Assembly (NCBI RefSeq): GCF_040115645.1
Contig: NC_089548.1
Coordinates: 4,030,001 to 4,094,000, forward strand
Direction of reading: 5' to 3'
Length of the DNA stretch: 64,000 nt
Source of the DNA: Euwallacea fornicatus
Lineage: Eukaryota; Arthropoda; Insecta; Coleoptera; Curculionidae
Made by a program: the position numbers and the translations under genes. Numbering within the stretch: position 1 is the stretch's first letter; each line of letters starts with the position of its first letter. Below the pieces are notes generated by a model. It was not told the origin of the DNA and searched no databases. It was given only the letters and a program-made list of their open reading frames with translations. Positions 13,576 to 25,042 of this stretch are shown in pieces.

Positions 13576-13625
13576 AATTTATCTTATTTTAAAATATCGA
13601 TAGTAGTTGTAAATGAAAATATCAA

Positions 13626-16600
13626 TTAAAGAATTCGATCTTCAAGCCTCAATTGAAACCCATCGGCTCTCTTCAATATTATGTCACTTTGCAATCTAAA
13701 ATCCTTTTCTTCATTCGGCGAAATTAATTTGTAGTTCCTAAGAACACTTGCGATCAGCACCTTCAACTTTAACATAGCATATTTTCTACCTAAAATATCA
13801 CATTCTATCTTATTCTGAAATTATCGTACGAACCCAAATTTCCTACCCAAACAACTCCTGGGTCCAGCACTGAAAGGAAAATAAGCATAGTAATGTCGGC
13901 CCTGGCAATTCTCAGGCAAAAAATTATCAGGGTCAAACTTATCTGGATTGGCCCATATTTTAGAGAGTCTGTGAGTAACGTATTGCGAAATTATCACTGT
14001 AGTGCCTGCAGGAATTGTTACGTCGCGAGATGCTAAAACGACTACATGAAAACAAATGTTTATCCTGAATCACTATAGTCACCAAGCTTAACATCTTCAT
14101 TGATTTTTCTGGCAATCATCGGTACTGGCGGGTACAACCTCATGGTTTCCATTATAACTCGTTCGAGATACTTCATTTGAAGAGTGTCGTTGAATGTAAT
14201 TGGTCGGTTCCAATTATCATGGAAAATTTCCTTCAATTCTGTAATGCACTTTTCCTGGATATCTTGGTGGGTTCCTAAGACAGTAAGGACAAAGCTCGAG
14301 GCTGCAGCTGTGGTGTCATGACCCTAAAACATTTTATTAGAAAGCAATTAAACTTTAAATATTAAATAACATACCGCGAAAGTAATGGTGCTCACTTCAT
14401 CTTCAATATCATTATCATTCAGTTTGTTTCCTTCGGAGTTACTTGCTTCAATCATGAAATCCAAAAAAGCTAGTCTTTTCTTCTCACCTAGAGAACTAAT
14501 ATTAAATTTAAATTTCAAAACTTGATTGTCTATTTGAACTTACCAACATCATTCTCTTCATTAATTTCTAAATCATCTCGAATATACTGGTAATTCTCAG
14601 TTCTCTCATTTTCAACGCCATTTGAATTTTTAGAAATTTCAGCAACTGCTTCATTGTATAAACTGGGCTCTCCTTTTTTAACCCTCAACGCATAGTCTTC
14701 CTTCTTGGTTTTGAGTACCTAGGACACAAGAAAATCATTATAAGACACGATTGTTAAGCAAGAAATATAAAAAATGAGCATATTTATACCCTTTTGGTGA
14801 GGCTTCGAATAATGTCCAGCAATTTAATTTGGTCCTTTGCCATTTTAGTCCATCTGAAGAAAAACGATAGACGAAGCAAAAGATTGTAATGTCTTTGGTG
14901 AATGATGGAGCACATACTACGGTTATGGAGAGAAATTTCCTTACTGAAAAGTTTTATGTGTTGGTTCACTTACTCCATGATCGCCTTGGCATATTTAAAT
15001 CCAGCGGTGTCATCGTTGGTGTTCACTCCCATAGCAGTTTCTGTTTAAAGACTGCTTTAATATTTAAAGCAAGGAATTGAATCACATTTGTACCTAACAG
15101 AATATCCACAGTTGTACCACTCATGTAATCATGTACGTCAAAGGTTAAAGATTTCGCCTTATCAAGTTTCTTCAGCAACGCAATGGCGTTTTTGTTGAAA
15201 ATTGGCATAAAAGTTTTAAGGATTGAAGAATGGAACGTTGGAGCCAGCATTTTTCTGTGAGACCTCCATTTGTCTCCTGCAATTCGGATGTTTGAAGGGA
15301 ATGTTTGTTGAAGTTATGGTCCAATATGAGCACTTGAAATTTAATTAAAAACAAGGGAGAAAACATGAACATGAAAACTCATATACACAAAAAAGCTGTG
15401 AGTGTAGGCACCAAGTCAAAAGACTTAATTTTTTTAATTTTCGTAACAAGGGATGCACTCAACAAAACATCTTCAGAAAGTTTATTTTAGTGAAAATGAG
15501 GAAAATGTTTCATAAAAAGTCCGAAACACCAAATTTGCAAAATAGCTTTTTTGCCGTTTACCCCAATAAAAGAATTTTATCAAAATCTGTTAAAAAAAAT
15601 TTCTTTGCTGTCTACGTATGTACGGACGTTTCAGTTTTAATATTTTAATTACAAAAATTTATGTGATAAACAAATAGATGCGAAATCAACTTTTTGAATA
15701 GTGTAAGTATACATGAGAGTTTGATAAGGGGCCACCAATTCATCGCATTTTAGCATATTATAATCTCAAACTATCGTACTGTATGTGAAGTGTCAATTTT
15801 AACGCCTATAAAGTAAAATAGTCATTTTACAACCTGTTTTGTGTCATTACGATGATCCACTGTTTATCAATTACAGAAAAATATCTGACCATTATCAGTG
15901 ATAGTAAAGAGGTATTCTTGACTGAATGGCGACTGATTATTTTCTGTATAATATATGAGTAATCTAGAGGTTGTCTCGAGGAACACTGGTTCCGGGCAGT
16001 TGCTTACTTCATTTTTAAAATTGGACACTTCGATTCAGTTTGTCAAGTTTTTTGCTAGATAGTTTCTTAGTGATTCAATATTTCAAGCTAACGGTAAGAA
16101 GACAAACATCTAATCGGTGTACCGTTACTCATAAAAGTATGTCAATATAAAAAACTATAAGGTAGAATAACATAATAGACTTAATAGTCACGTATCAATA
16201 AACAAAGTTACTATACACAAGGGATCGACATCATATATAATGATCAATTGTAGCTTAGTAGAGCATCATCGAAAAGAATTTTTTTGAAGAGTATGTAAAG
16301 TTTGCCCTTAATCATTATTTAGTTGGAGGGACTGGAAATATGGTAATAAGTGAGAACGGAATGATTAATACATTATTTTGGTTTCTCCTTAGTATTATAG
16401 AAATTAGTTCAAGGAATTTTTTATGTCTTTTTTTATTCTCCAGATATAGCGATTCAAAATTTTCAAATTTCCGCCCTGTATACCAAATTTCAGAAGCGCC
16501 CTTCGATAAGCAACGGTTTTCCGGCAAAATGTGATCAAAACAAGCAAAATGAAGCAAAATTTGCTGCAAACTTAATGAAAATTTCCTTCAAACTATGGTT

Positions 16601-17463
16601 GTGTAAATGTAATAATTAACCACGTTTTGGGGCCTTCTGCCAGGAAATATTTGAACTAGATGGAATGTATCAGACACTTTCGGTAGGTAACGATCGCCGG
16701 TGTCTCCTACATCAAAACTGTGAATTCTCTTTCCTAACTTTATAATTATCAAAAACATGTTTGTTTTCATTATCGGCAATAAACCAGTAACATCGAAGAA
16801 ACACAAAAGCACTTTAACTAATGTTCATTTTTTATAGCATAATAGAGTACTACACGAATTCACTTAAGACAAATTATTGGCACCAATTTAGAAAACATTA
16901 AAAATAGTTTTAAAATCTTATTGATGGAAAAAATTATATTTTCTCGCTTACCGTAGCTGGTCAGTAATCCCTGCCCTATCCAAGACTCAAACAAACTATA
17001 CTCCCATGGTTTCTCTAAATGAACGGGGCTACCTAATATCAACTAAATACAAACTGGTCAATTCGTTTCAACACCCTCTCAATACTTGCTACCTCTATAT
17101 CTACGGGATTTAATAGTCCAATAATCAGTCTGGGACCAAAATATGCCCGCCCAACATCAGTATCGTACTCCTTCACCATTCCCAGAATTTTCTTCATTAC
17201 ATCTAGAGAATTTGAATTAAAACTATGAACATGCTTCGCAAATTCTTACCTTCAGGTCCTAATCCTATAACATGTAAAGCGTTCCCTAGAATCGGTACTG
17301 GCTTGGGACCTGGAATATTTTTTACCATTTTGACATGTCGTAGAGATTGGAACCAGAAGTGGTAAATCGTCAAAATCAAAACAATTCCAAGTAAAATAGA
17401 AACCCATGGGTTTGGAATGGATGAAAGGGAGTGGGTTATGAGATGTATTCTCTGTGAAGACAT
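13626..17463 (-). CDS. Cytochrome P450 of the CYP4G subfamily, complete, eleven exons
   Basis: Exons in transcript order: 17463-17250, 17202-17093, 17042-16952, 15276-15094, 15040-14974, 14916-14790, 14718-14544, 14487-14375, 14323-14083, 14032-13847, 13789-13626. They give 556 residues, matching CYP4G length. CYP4G enzymes are ER-bound oxidative decarbonylases that turn long-chain aldehydes into cuticular hydrocarbons in oenocytes. Visible: membrane anchor (about 20-38), proline hinge NIPGPKPVPILG (49-60), I-helix AGHDTT (360-365), K-helix ETMR (419-422), heme loop FSAGPRSC with the thiolate cysteine at 501. The subfamily mark is the extra acidic segment before the I helix (about 282-323), ending EENDVGEKKRLAFLD as in fly Cyp4g1. 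The ATG at 17463 is the first in frame and has A at -3. All junctions keep phase; donors are GT, the weakest GTGACT after exon 9. Intron 3 is 1.7 kb, most others under 90 bp. Confidence 0.95.
15277..16951. other. Long intron 3 of the CYP4G gene
   Basis: This 1.7 kb intron is far longer than the others of the gene and shows no conserved coding frame on either strand. A GCCCTGTATACC motif near 16471 resembles the ends of repeats elsewhere in the window, so part of it may be an old non-autonomous insertion. No complete inverted-repeat pair was found. Confidence 0.45.
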
Positions 17464-17505
17464 TTTTGGTAGAGGAAAATTTATCAAAGTTTTACTACTT
17501 GCACC

Positions 17506-17544
17506 ACTGACTATAATTAGTTCCTCCCTCAAATTTCTTATATA
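17506..17544 (-). promoter_or_regulatory. Core promoter of the CYP4G gene: TATA box plus initiator
   Basis: On the minus strand TATATAAG (17544-17537) is followed by the arthropod initiator TCAGT (17510-17506). The distance is 36 bases from the first T of the TATA box to the initiator A, a little longer than the usual 30-32. Transcription from the A at 17508 would give a 45-base 5' UTR before the ATG at 17463, which supports that start. Confidence 0.6.
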
Positions 17545-20500
17545 GACGACTTACCTAAACTCCACTATTACGTATACGAAACAATAGAAGCAAATTAAAG
17601 TTTTAACGATGCAAATTATTCTTTTATCGATGCAACACATGAATATTAAGTCTTTGTCGAGGGTCATTAGTAAAGTTTGAAAAATGACTAAATAAAAAAA
17701 AAACGAAATTGAATCTGGTCTTATAACGGGTGAATCAAACACGAATGCATCAAAAAATTCCTAACAGAGTGACTTGGAACAAATGTTACTAAGTGCGTGC
17801 CTGTCTTAGCTGAGTTCGGCCTCCGCCTCGACCTCAGTTTTGGCATATTTCAGCTATAAATGACGAACTAAGTTACAACGTGCAAAAATTTTAGCAAATC
17901 CATTCTCAGTAGTCCTTCTTCATCAAATTATTTTGATTCACCCTTAATGCGTCTCACGAAAATCTTCTTTGTATGTAAATTACATACATACAGATGCCAA
18001 AGGTTAAAATTATTCAAAAAAACCTGCAAAACATAAATATTATTATTTTTCAATAACCAATTGAAAACAATAAAATTGTTACATTATAGGAATTTGTCAG
18101 GATGACACGAAAAATTTTAAATGAGTTATTTATTTATTAATTAATGCAATATTTGCAAATTAGGATGGGAAAATGTAGACGTTGAGAAGTAACCAGGATA
18201 AGGAATGAGGAAAATAGGTAAAATGTGAAAAAGTGGGATGGAGATCGTGAGGTTGTAAAATTATAAATTTATTCTCTTGACAGGACGAGAATTTTCTTTA
18301 ATATCAGGTTACTTAAACAATTATTAAATTTCAAACCTCTCCTGGATCTTAACGTGAATTGTCAACGTCTCATCAATCTGCAATATCATCAAAAAGGGTA
18401 GTTCATGAGTCACTTCCATTACACACCACCATCAATAATCCCTGTCTTCGATTTTATAATCGAAAAAAAATCGAAATATTCTATACCTTTAAAACGGATT
18501 CTTAATGTTTTCATTTATTTTGCTTGGAAGAACATCTCAAAAACAAGTAAAGATTGTTGATACGATGAAAATGCAGAACATTTTCAGTTAAAACTAATTG
18601 AGAATAACATTCATTATTTGAAAAGGGCTCGAAGGACAAGCCATATTAACGTTTCTTATAACCTTTTGGTTCACAGAAGGCAACCGCCTGTCCAATATCG
18701 CATACTTACTCAAAGGCGGCAATTTTCTGATGACAAAAAAGTCTCCTTTTTTAATGCGACAATAATGACTTTAAATAACTTGAGGCTTGAAGGAAATATT
18801 CCAATTTCGTAAGACGAATTCGTGATACTCGACAAGATGTGGATGGAACTTAACATGAACCGTTTGATAATATGCAGAGGCGTATTATCAGGTCCCTCAC
18901 AATTCTTATATTTCAAAAAATTTTAATGGTATAGTTCAAATTTTCTTCTGTTCTGGTCTCCACAAACTCTCAGATTTGCCAGATACCATATCCATAACCA
19001 AGGCATGCGACATATGGGAATCTCGGAAATAGCAAGAGATGCAAGTTTGGTTAAATGCAAGTCGTGCAGTTTCAAGGCTAAGACGTGAAATCCTGTCACA
19101 GGGGCTTTTGAATTTTTGAGTTAAATGACAAAAGAACGAATCATTAGCATGTCCGCTATATTTTTTCTAAAATATTTAAGGTGTAGAAAGATATTCAAGC
19201 TAGAGAAAAATTTGGCGAGACTTAATCGTATCATTTTGATGAACAGTTTCTTTTTGTTTAATACTGTCCTGATTTTTTTTTCGGATATGGGAAGTATAGG
19301 TTGTCCCAAACCCGACTCTTAACATGGGGATCTCAGAGACCATCCATAGGAGACCGAGATAGAACCGGTTAAATGGAGACAAAATTGTGTCTTTATGAGA
19401 GGAGTAATTTGCCCTTTTTGTTAAAAAAAAAATCCGATTACTACCAGAGATATCCGCAAAAAACCGACAATAGTTTTTTTTCTGCCTTAAATTACATAGG
19501 AACATGGAAATGTGAAACGTTTTCTCAAGGCACTGTCTCCTGCGCTACAACATACGGATAGTTTATCGGAGACACGACGTTTCGGTTTTTCAATACCATC
19601 ATCAACTTTTTTTAAGGCAGTAGCATAAACTTTAGAATACATATTTCAATTTTTCGAAACTTTCAAGTATTAAAAAAACTTATTTTGTGACAGATTAGCT
19701 TCAGTAAATACAAAAGCTAAGCCTAGAGCATCCGCGCAAATTCGGTCCACGTCGTGCATCATAATTCATCCTTATGGGCGGCAGTTATACAGGGGATAAA
19801 AGAAATCCCAGCCCGATTGTTGTGCAAATTTCATCCCGAGCTGGGGCGCGTGGCAAGGAACGTGTCAAAAGTTCAGGTAGACCTTTTCCCTCCTTTTTCA
19901 ACACAGATTTCAAGGATCTCAACTGAAAAAGGACCGACTTTAAAACGGTATTTTCTATACGGCCCAGACTATGTTTTTTTTTCAGAACATCTGCCCCCTT
20001 TTGATATTATACGAAATGCAATTTCGCTTCGAGCTTGCTGCTGATGCGACCGTAAATTAAAAAGCCTTATGGAGTTCCAGAATTAGATGGTTTGGGGTTG
20101 TGATGCAACCTACGCAAACGTTTTTAAACCAATAAAATCATTAAGTGTTAAATAAGGACAAAAGAACTTTCAATTTGGACTGGATTTTATGAGGTTTTCT
20201 CCTGTTTAGTATCCCATTGGTTTTTTTCTGAAATGGCGGTTGGCTAATTGATTTGGGGAAATAAAAATATCGTAAATTAGCTCAAATTGTATTCTGCCGG
20301 CGACTAATGGCGCGAAAACAATAACGGTGGGACATAAAATTGCTGAAAATGGGGCACAGGGACTTTTTCAAATTGGCCCACTGTGCAGTGAGGGCGGGAG
20401 GAAGGAGAATTGCAATCATATTTTCTTGTTTTATTTCAAAGATTGCTCCTCCGCCACCATTTAACATGCCGTTAAATTAGTCGTGCTAAATTATTTTGTT

Positions 20501-23500
20501 TAATTGGCTAACGAGACCAATAAACGAATTCTCTTTGAGACGTATCGGAGAAACGCCACTATGAACTTTTTTGTATCATTGGCGACTGAAAGCAGTTAAG
20601 TTGTAAGTGCCATCGAGCAAAAAAATTCGTTTACTGAGAAATTGATTACGCTTTTAACGGAAATTAATTTGTAATTATGTTTTTTGGCGGCTAATTTAGA
20701 GTAATTTTTCTTAAGTGGATAGAAAGCTTGGAATGCTCGAAGGAATTTTCAGGTTCATCTTCTTCCTTGCATTGCCAAGATTGATCATTGTATTGTCTCT
20801 TCGTATATTCGTAGTGAAACCCTATACAAACAGGGTGTCCCAAAAAAATTTTCCACGCACAATTAAAAAGTTTATAGTTTCGAAATACAAGACTTTAAAG
20901 TATTTTTTAGTTGCTTTTTACAGGAAGTCTTTAACTGAGAGCGCTTTAGAAGTATTTAAAGAACCGCGAAAGCTAGAAAACCACAATTCGGTACGCAGCC
21001 GTTTGAGCTCAAGATCTGTTGATCGAAAGTATTTTCAAAATGGTGGCACCTCCGGAAGTACCGTAAATCGATAGCCACTTTGTGATTTTAAATGAAATAA
21101 CTAAGTTTTTTATGTTCTTATGATTCCATGTTGAATTTTACATAAATTTTATGTAACATACTGATAACTTAAAACGTTATCTTTTGGAGATAAAAATTGG
21201 TTTATTTCAAAATCGACAAAAATCTTCTATGGAAAATTTTTTTTATGGCGGAACACAGGGAGAACAACGAAATTTTTCCAAAAGAACGTCAAAACTTTGC
21301 ACTTCATTCTTCCCAATTTCAATTTTGTAACATTTTCCTATTCTTACATAAGATTTGTTGGAATTGATTTGAGTTAGAAATGTGAAAATTAAGAAAAATA
21401 TGTTCCAAACACAATTGATTGCTTACTGCTGTAGTATTCTTAATTACATGTTATAACTTGTTTCTTTTTCGAACATACATAACAAGCAAAAGGGTAATTC
21501 TTGTTCTTTAAATGTAATCTGAAAATGTTAAAACAAATCCAATATACATAACATACAGAAGAAGTTAACACCACTATTTTTTGCAATTTTCAACTCTTAT
21601 TGCTCATATTCCAATATTTCCAGTTACGTGTTTTTTCGAATTTTTTGCCTTGATTTTTGAAGTTTACTGGTTAATTCATTGTCAAATCTCAATCTATCGT
21701 CAATTTTCTACATGGACAAATCCTTGAATATCTTATAGACACTTTTCTAGTGTTTTATATTTTCCCGTCTATACTGTAGATACCACGTCTAAATCCCAAT
21801 ATAAGAACCTCTTGGTCCAACATCGGTTTCAAATTGTAATTTGATAATTTCCTCTCGTCAGTATTTCTGATGTTTCTTCAACTGGTCATTATCCACATAC
21901 TTATTCATGTCTGATTACTACCACAAATGTGTCTTCACTGCCAGTAGCCAGTTTTGAATCTTGTGAAATCTATGAAAAGTTGAATCGTATGGATATTTTC
22001 CCCTAAGAGATTCCCTTGGTTAAAACTTTAAGGCATCCCTCCGAAAACCGTTATGAAATTGCGTGAAAGCTTCGAATCTTTCCCTAACAAAAGACATCCC
22101 CATTCTCACATTCTCGCATTTCGAATTTACAAATTTGAGACATTTAGTTACGGAATACCGTTTTTTACCTGAACAAAAACGGGATTATCACCCAAAAAAC
22201 TCCCTTTTGTGTTGGTGGATTGCTCTAAACCGTTATTTATAAGGATTTATCTTGTTTCGAAGCAAGGGATAAAATTGAAAAAATTTAATAAGAAAATTCT
22301 ATGTAATTATTATACGTTTTTTCCAGTTTTGACTAAAGAATGAACAGTTGGCCTCACAACGGATAACAGTACCTTTGCGGCAAGAAAAAATTTCCAACAT
22401 CATTCAAAACGGTGTCCTACAAAACATGCATCAAGGAATGAAAATACTCTTCCATTATCTAATTCTTCAAGAGGTAAACCACATGTTGCTGAATGGCAAT
22501 TAGGGGCACATGTGCCACTTACAGAACTATCTATTTTTAAAGCTGGAGTGCATATCAGACCGACATTTGGCTTGCAGCGTTATTCAATCGTCGTGAAGTG
22601 CATTTCCTTAAGCGAAACCACCGTGTAACATCTGAACCCATATGGTCCCTTCTGCATGGTGGGGAAAGTTCCATTTGGTATAAAATTTATGCCTTAAATT
22701 GATCAGGAATTTTGCAAGTATTTATTGGTATCAAAAAGGCCACTGACGGAAGTTCTTCAATTTCAAACAGCCCATAAGACAATTTATTCCACCCTTTAGT
22801 AGCAATATAAGTAAACATTGAAAAATCCTCGTAAGTGAATGTCCCACGGGCCCGGCCAAGCTGACTTACCTGTGCGGACGAGCCGTTTCTGTTTACCATA
22901 CGCATCGGGGGTCCCTCATATTAACAGTGGGTCGAAGTTTCTTTGCATGGGGCAAATGATGTCGGCCCCTAAAAAAGTCTAGAAAATGAGGGAATGTATT
23001 AGGTAATGTACCGGGTGAGACATTCAGAAACGAGGGAAGCTGTAGTTCAGAAATTATTCGTCGTTGGGCATGGAAACATGAGTATTGACTAAGTTAGTCA
23101 TGAGAAATTAAAAAAATAATTCGAATTTCTGAAGCCGCTGCCAGAAGAAGTAGCTAAAAATAAAATACTGAAAGCAATTTTTAAATTTTTATGAAAATTA
23201 TTATTAAATAATAAAATGGTTTTTCGAGAAATTTTGATTTTCTATACCTTCGATTTTACTTTTGTCCGAATGACGTGGCTACAGATTACAGATTAAGAAT
23301 CTTTAATCGAGCATTCGTTTAATTTTTCGTGCATTCATATCAGCCCATTGGAGTGAGAACATACATTATAATGAGTGTAATTTTCTTAGGCTCAAAGTTT
23401 GGGCCAAAAGCGCTCAATTGCTTCGCTAATCAAACAACGTGGCTCAAAGTCAATGGCTTCAACCAATCCGTAGTTTCCAACTTAAATCCTGAGCTAACGC

Positions 23501-23989
23501 AAGAGTTTCCCTCGATATACGTCGTGGTAGTTGTTAAATCATACGTACGTTCACAATTACGTTAATCAAGCGGCTCATGTCGTTTGATTAGCCAAATCTC
23601 GGATGGGAACTTTGAATCCAATGTAATTTTATTTTGTTATTAAATCGATTTAAAATATTCCTTCTTGCAACTAATATGAAGATAAGAAGTTTTGTCCACC
23701 TAATGATATTATTGATCCACTGCCTATCCCGGCTCCCTCATATGTGCCGGCTTTTAACACAGCCGAACAGCTGTTGGACTCGAAACACCCCTCGGAATTG
23801 AAAAATGGGTGGAGTTTCTTACCCGCGCGCTCGTGCCACATGCCAAACGATAAAATTAGATCGGAAACTTTCAGTTCATTCTATTTTACGATTTCAAAGA
23901 GAACACGTATCAGCCACCGACTTCACATCCGGGTAACTTCCCTTAAGACCAATGAGCAATGTTTCATTAGTGCGGACTAATAAGTGAAA
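17545..23989. other. Intergenic region between CYP4G and asense
   Basis: 6.4 kb without a recognisable gene. Isolated transposon-end-like sequences are present: a GGTTGTCCCAAACCCGACTC stretch at 19299-19318 and CAGGGTGTCCCAAAAA at 20830-20845, neither with a clear partner end. An open frame on the minus strand at 22687-22905 has non-random-looking composition, but I cannot match it. Near asense there are E-boxes CAGCTG (23768-23773) and CACATG (23837-23842), and a GTGAGAA heptamer (23353-23359) fitting the Su(H) core. All are common by chance, but plausible as asense control sites. Confidence 0.45.
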
Positions 23990-25042
23990 ATGTCGCAGAT
24001 CAGTGTGGTGCAATACAACGGGTCCGGATCGCAAAAGTTGAACATTCTTCAGCAGAAGACCAGCACGAACCATGTGCAGGCTGGTGATAGACACGTTATA
24101 GTACTCAGAAAACCTACACCGATTTTACCACAACCGAAGGATTGTCCAAAAGATGATATACTGATTACGAATCCGGGACGGAAAGGTTTCAAGAAAGGGG
24201 GGAAGGAGGTAAAGACCAGTCCTCCTCCGATGGCAGTTGCGAGGAGAAATGCACGTGAAAGGAACAGAGTGAAGCAAGTGAACAATGGTTTTGCCAACTT
24301 GAGGCAGCACATACCCAACTTCATTGCTCAAGCTTTTGAGAGCGGAAATGGGAGAGGCAACAAGAAGCTCAGTAAAGTGGAGACTCTGAGGATGGCCGTT
24401 GAGTATATCAGGAGCTTGGAGGACATCCTGGCGATGGACGGTTACGTTTTTTCCAAAGGAGAAACTTCATCTTGTACATCCCCTACATCTCAAAACGATT
24501 CCAACGACTTGGGCTACAACTTCGTGATGTCCCCTTCAGATGACGAGGACGACTTCTCATCTGTAGCCACCCCATCTCCACAACAATACATAAGAATCAA
24601 CACTTCAAACAATACTTTCGAAATCGTTCCTTCAACCTTATATGAGAACTCTGAGAACTTAGATCCAATGTCTGTAGATCAGCAAATACTCAGCGACCCG
24701 AACCTTCTGGACTCCGAATTGGACCTCAATAGCCAGGACTTATCGTACTTGCAAGTAAACGCTTTACAGACCACCGCCGGCTCGTTGAGTCCTGGAATGT
24801 ACAGCGAAGGATCGCTGAGTCCGAATAATGAGACCTCAATTAAGCTGACAGAAGCAATGCGACAGCAGAACTGTTTCATTCCAGTATTTGCCACTGGAAA
24901 GTTGGGAAGTAACTTTAACGTGCAGATTAAGGCTGAATTGGATGATTTACCGCTTATTTCCTTGAAGCCAGAAGAGGAACTTGCGAGTGCTGAGGCCGGC
25001 TGGTGGCAACATAGTGCTGATGGGCAAGACGAAAGAAGATAG
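23990..25042 (+). CDS. ase: Asense-type achaete-scute bHLH transcription factor, single exon
   Basis: 350 residues without introns, as is normal for achaete-scute genes. Class II bHLH proteins dimerise with Daughterless and bind E-boxes; asense acts in neuroblasts and sensory organ precursors. The bHLH spans about residues 85-147: basic region RRNARERNRVKQV, then VNNGF, a long glycine-rich loop (SGNGRGNKK) and helix 2 LSKVETLRMAVEYIRSLE. The LSKVETLRMAVEYIRSLE form and the preceding AFE segment match fly Asense better than Achaete, Scute or L'sc. Further support: an acidic stretch (SPSDDEDDF), a YIRI motif also found in fly Asense, and a C-terminal acidic plus Trp-Trp motif (EEEL then WW at 338-339), the counterpart of the conserved achaete-scute transactivation end. 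The ATG at 23990 has AAA before it; the frame opens six bases earlier only with GTG. Neighbour of CYP4G, with 6.5 kb between them. Confidence 0.93.
   Translation: MSQISVVQYNGSGSQKLNILQQKTSTNHVQAGDRHVIVLRKPTPILPQPKDCPKDDILITNPGRKGFKKGGKEVKTSPPPMAVARRNARERNRVKQVNNGFANLRQHIPNFIAQAFESGNGRGNKKLSKVETLRMAVEYIRSLEDILAMDGYVFSKGETSSCTSPTSQNDSNDLGYNFVMSPSDDEDDFSSVATPSPQQYIRINTSNNTFEIVPSTLYENSENLDPMSVDQQILSDPNLLDSELDLNSQDLSYLQVNALQTTAGSLSPGMYSEGSLSPNNETSIKLTEAMRQQNCFIPVFATGKLGSNFNVQIKAELDDLPLISLKPEEELASAEAGWWQHSADGQDERR

Noticed and set aside
17464..17532. Longer N-terminus for the CYP4G protein starting at 17532
   Set aside because: The frame there opens with TTG, not ATG, and would lie upstream of the TATA/initiator-predicted transcription start at 17508.
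19754..20044. 96-codon plus-strand frame between CYP4G and asense
   Set aside because: No known domain, no splice or start context, and no support from neighbouring frames; it may be part of a repeat.
20830..21290. Complete transposon starting at the CAGGGTGTCCC motif
   Set aside because: A matching inverted end could not be found downstream, so only an isolated end-like motif can be stated.
24049..24894. Minus-strand frames within asense
   Set aside because: Shadows of the asense coding sequence without any recognisable domain.
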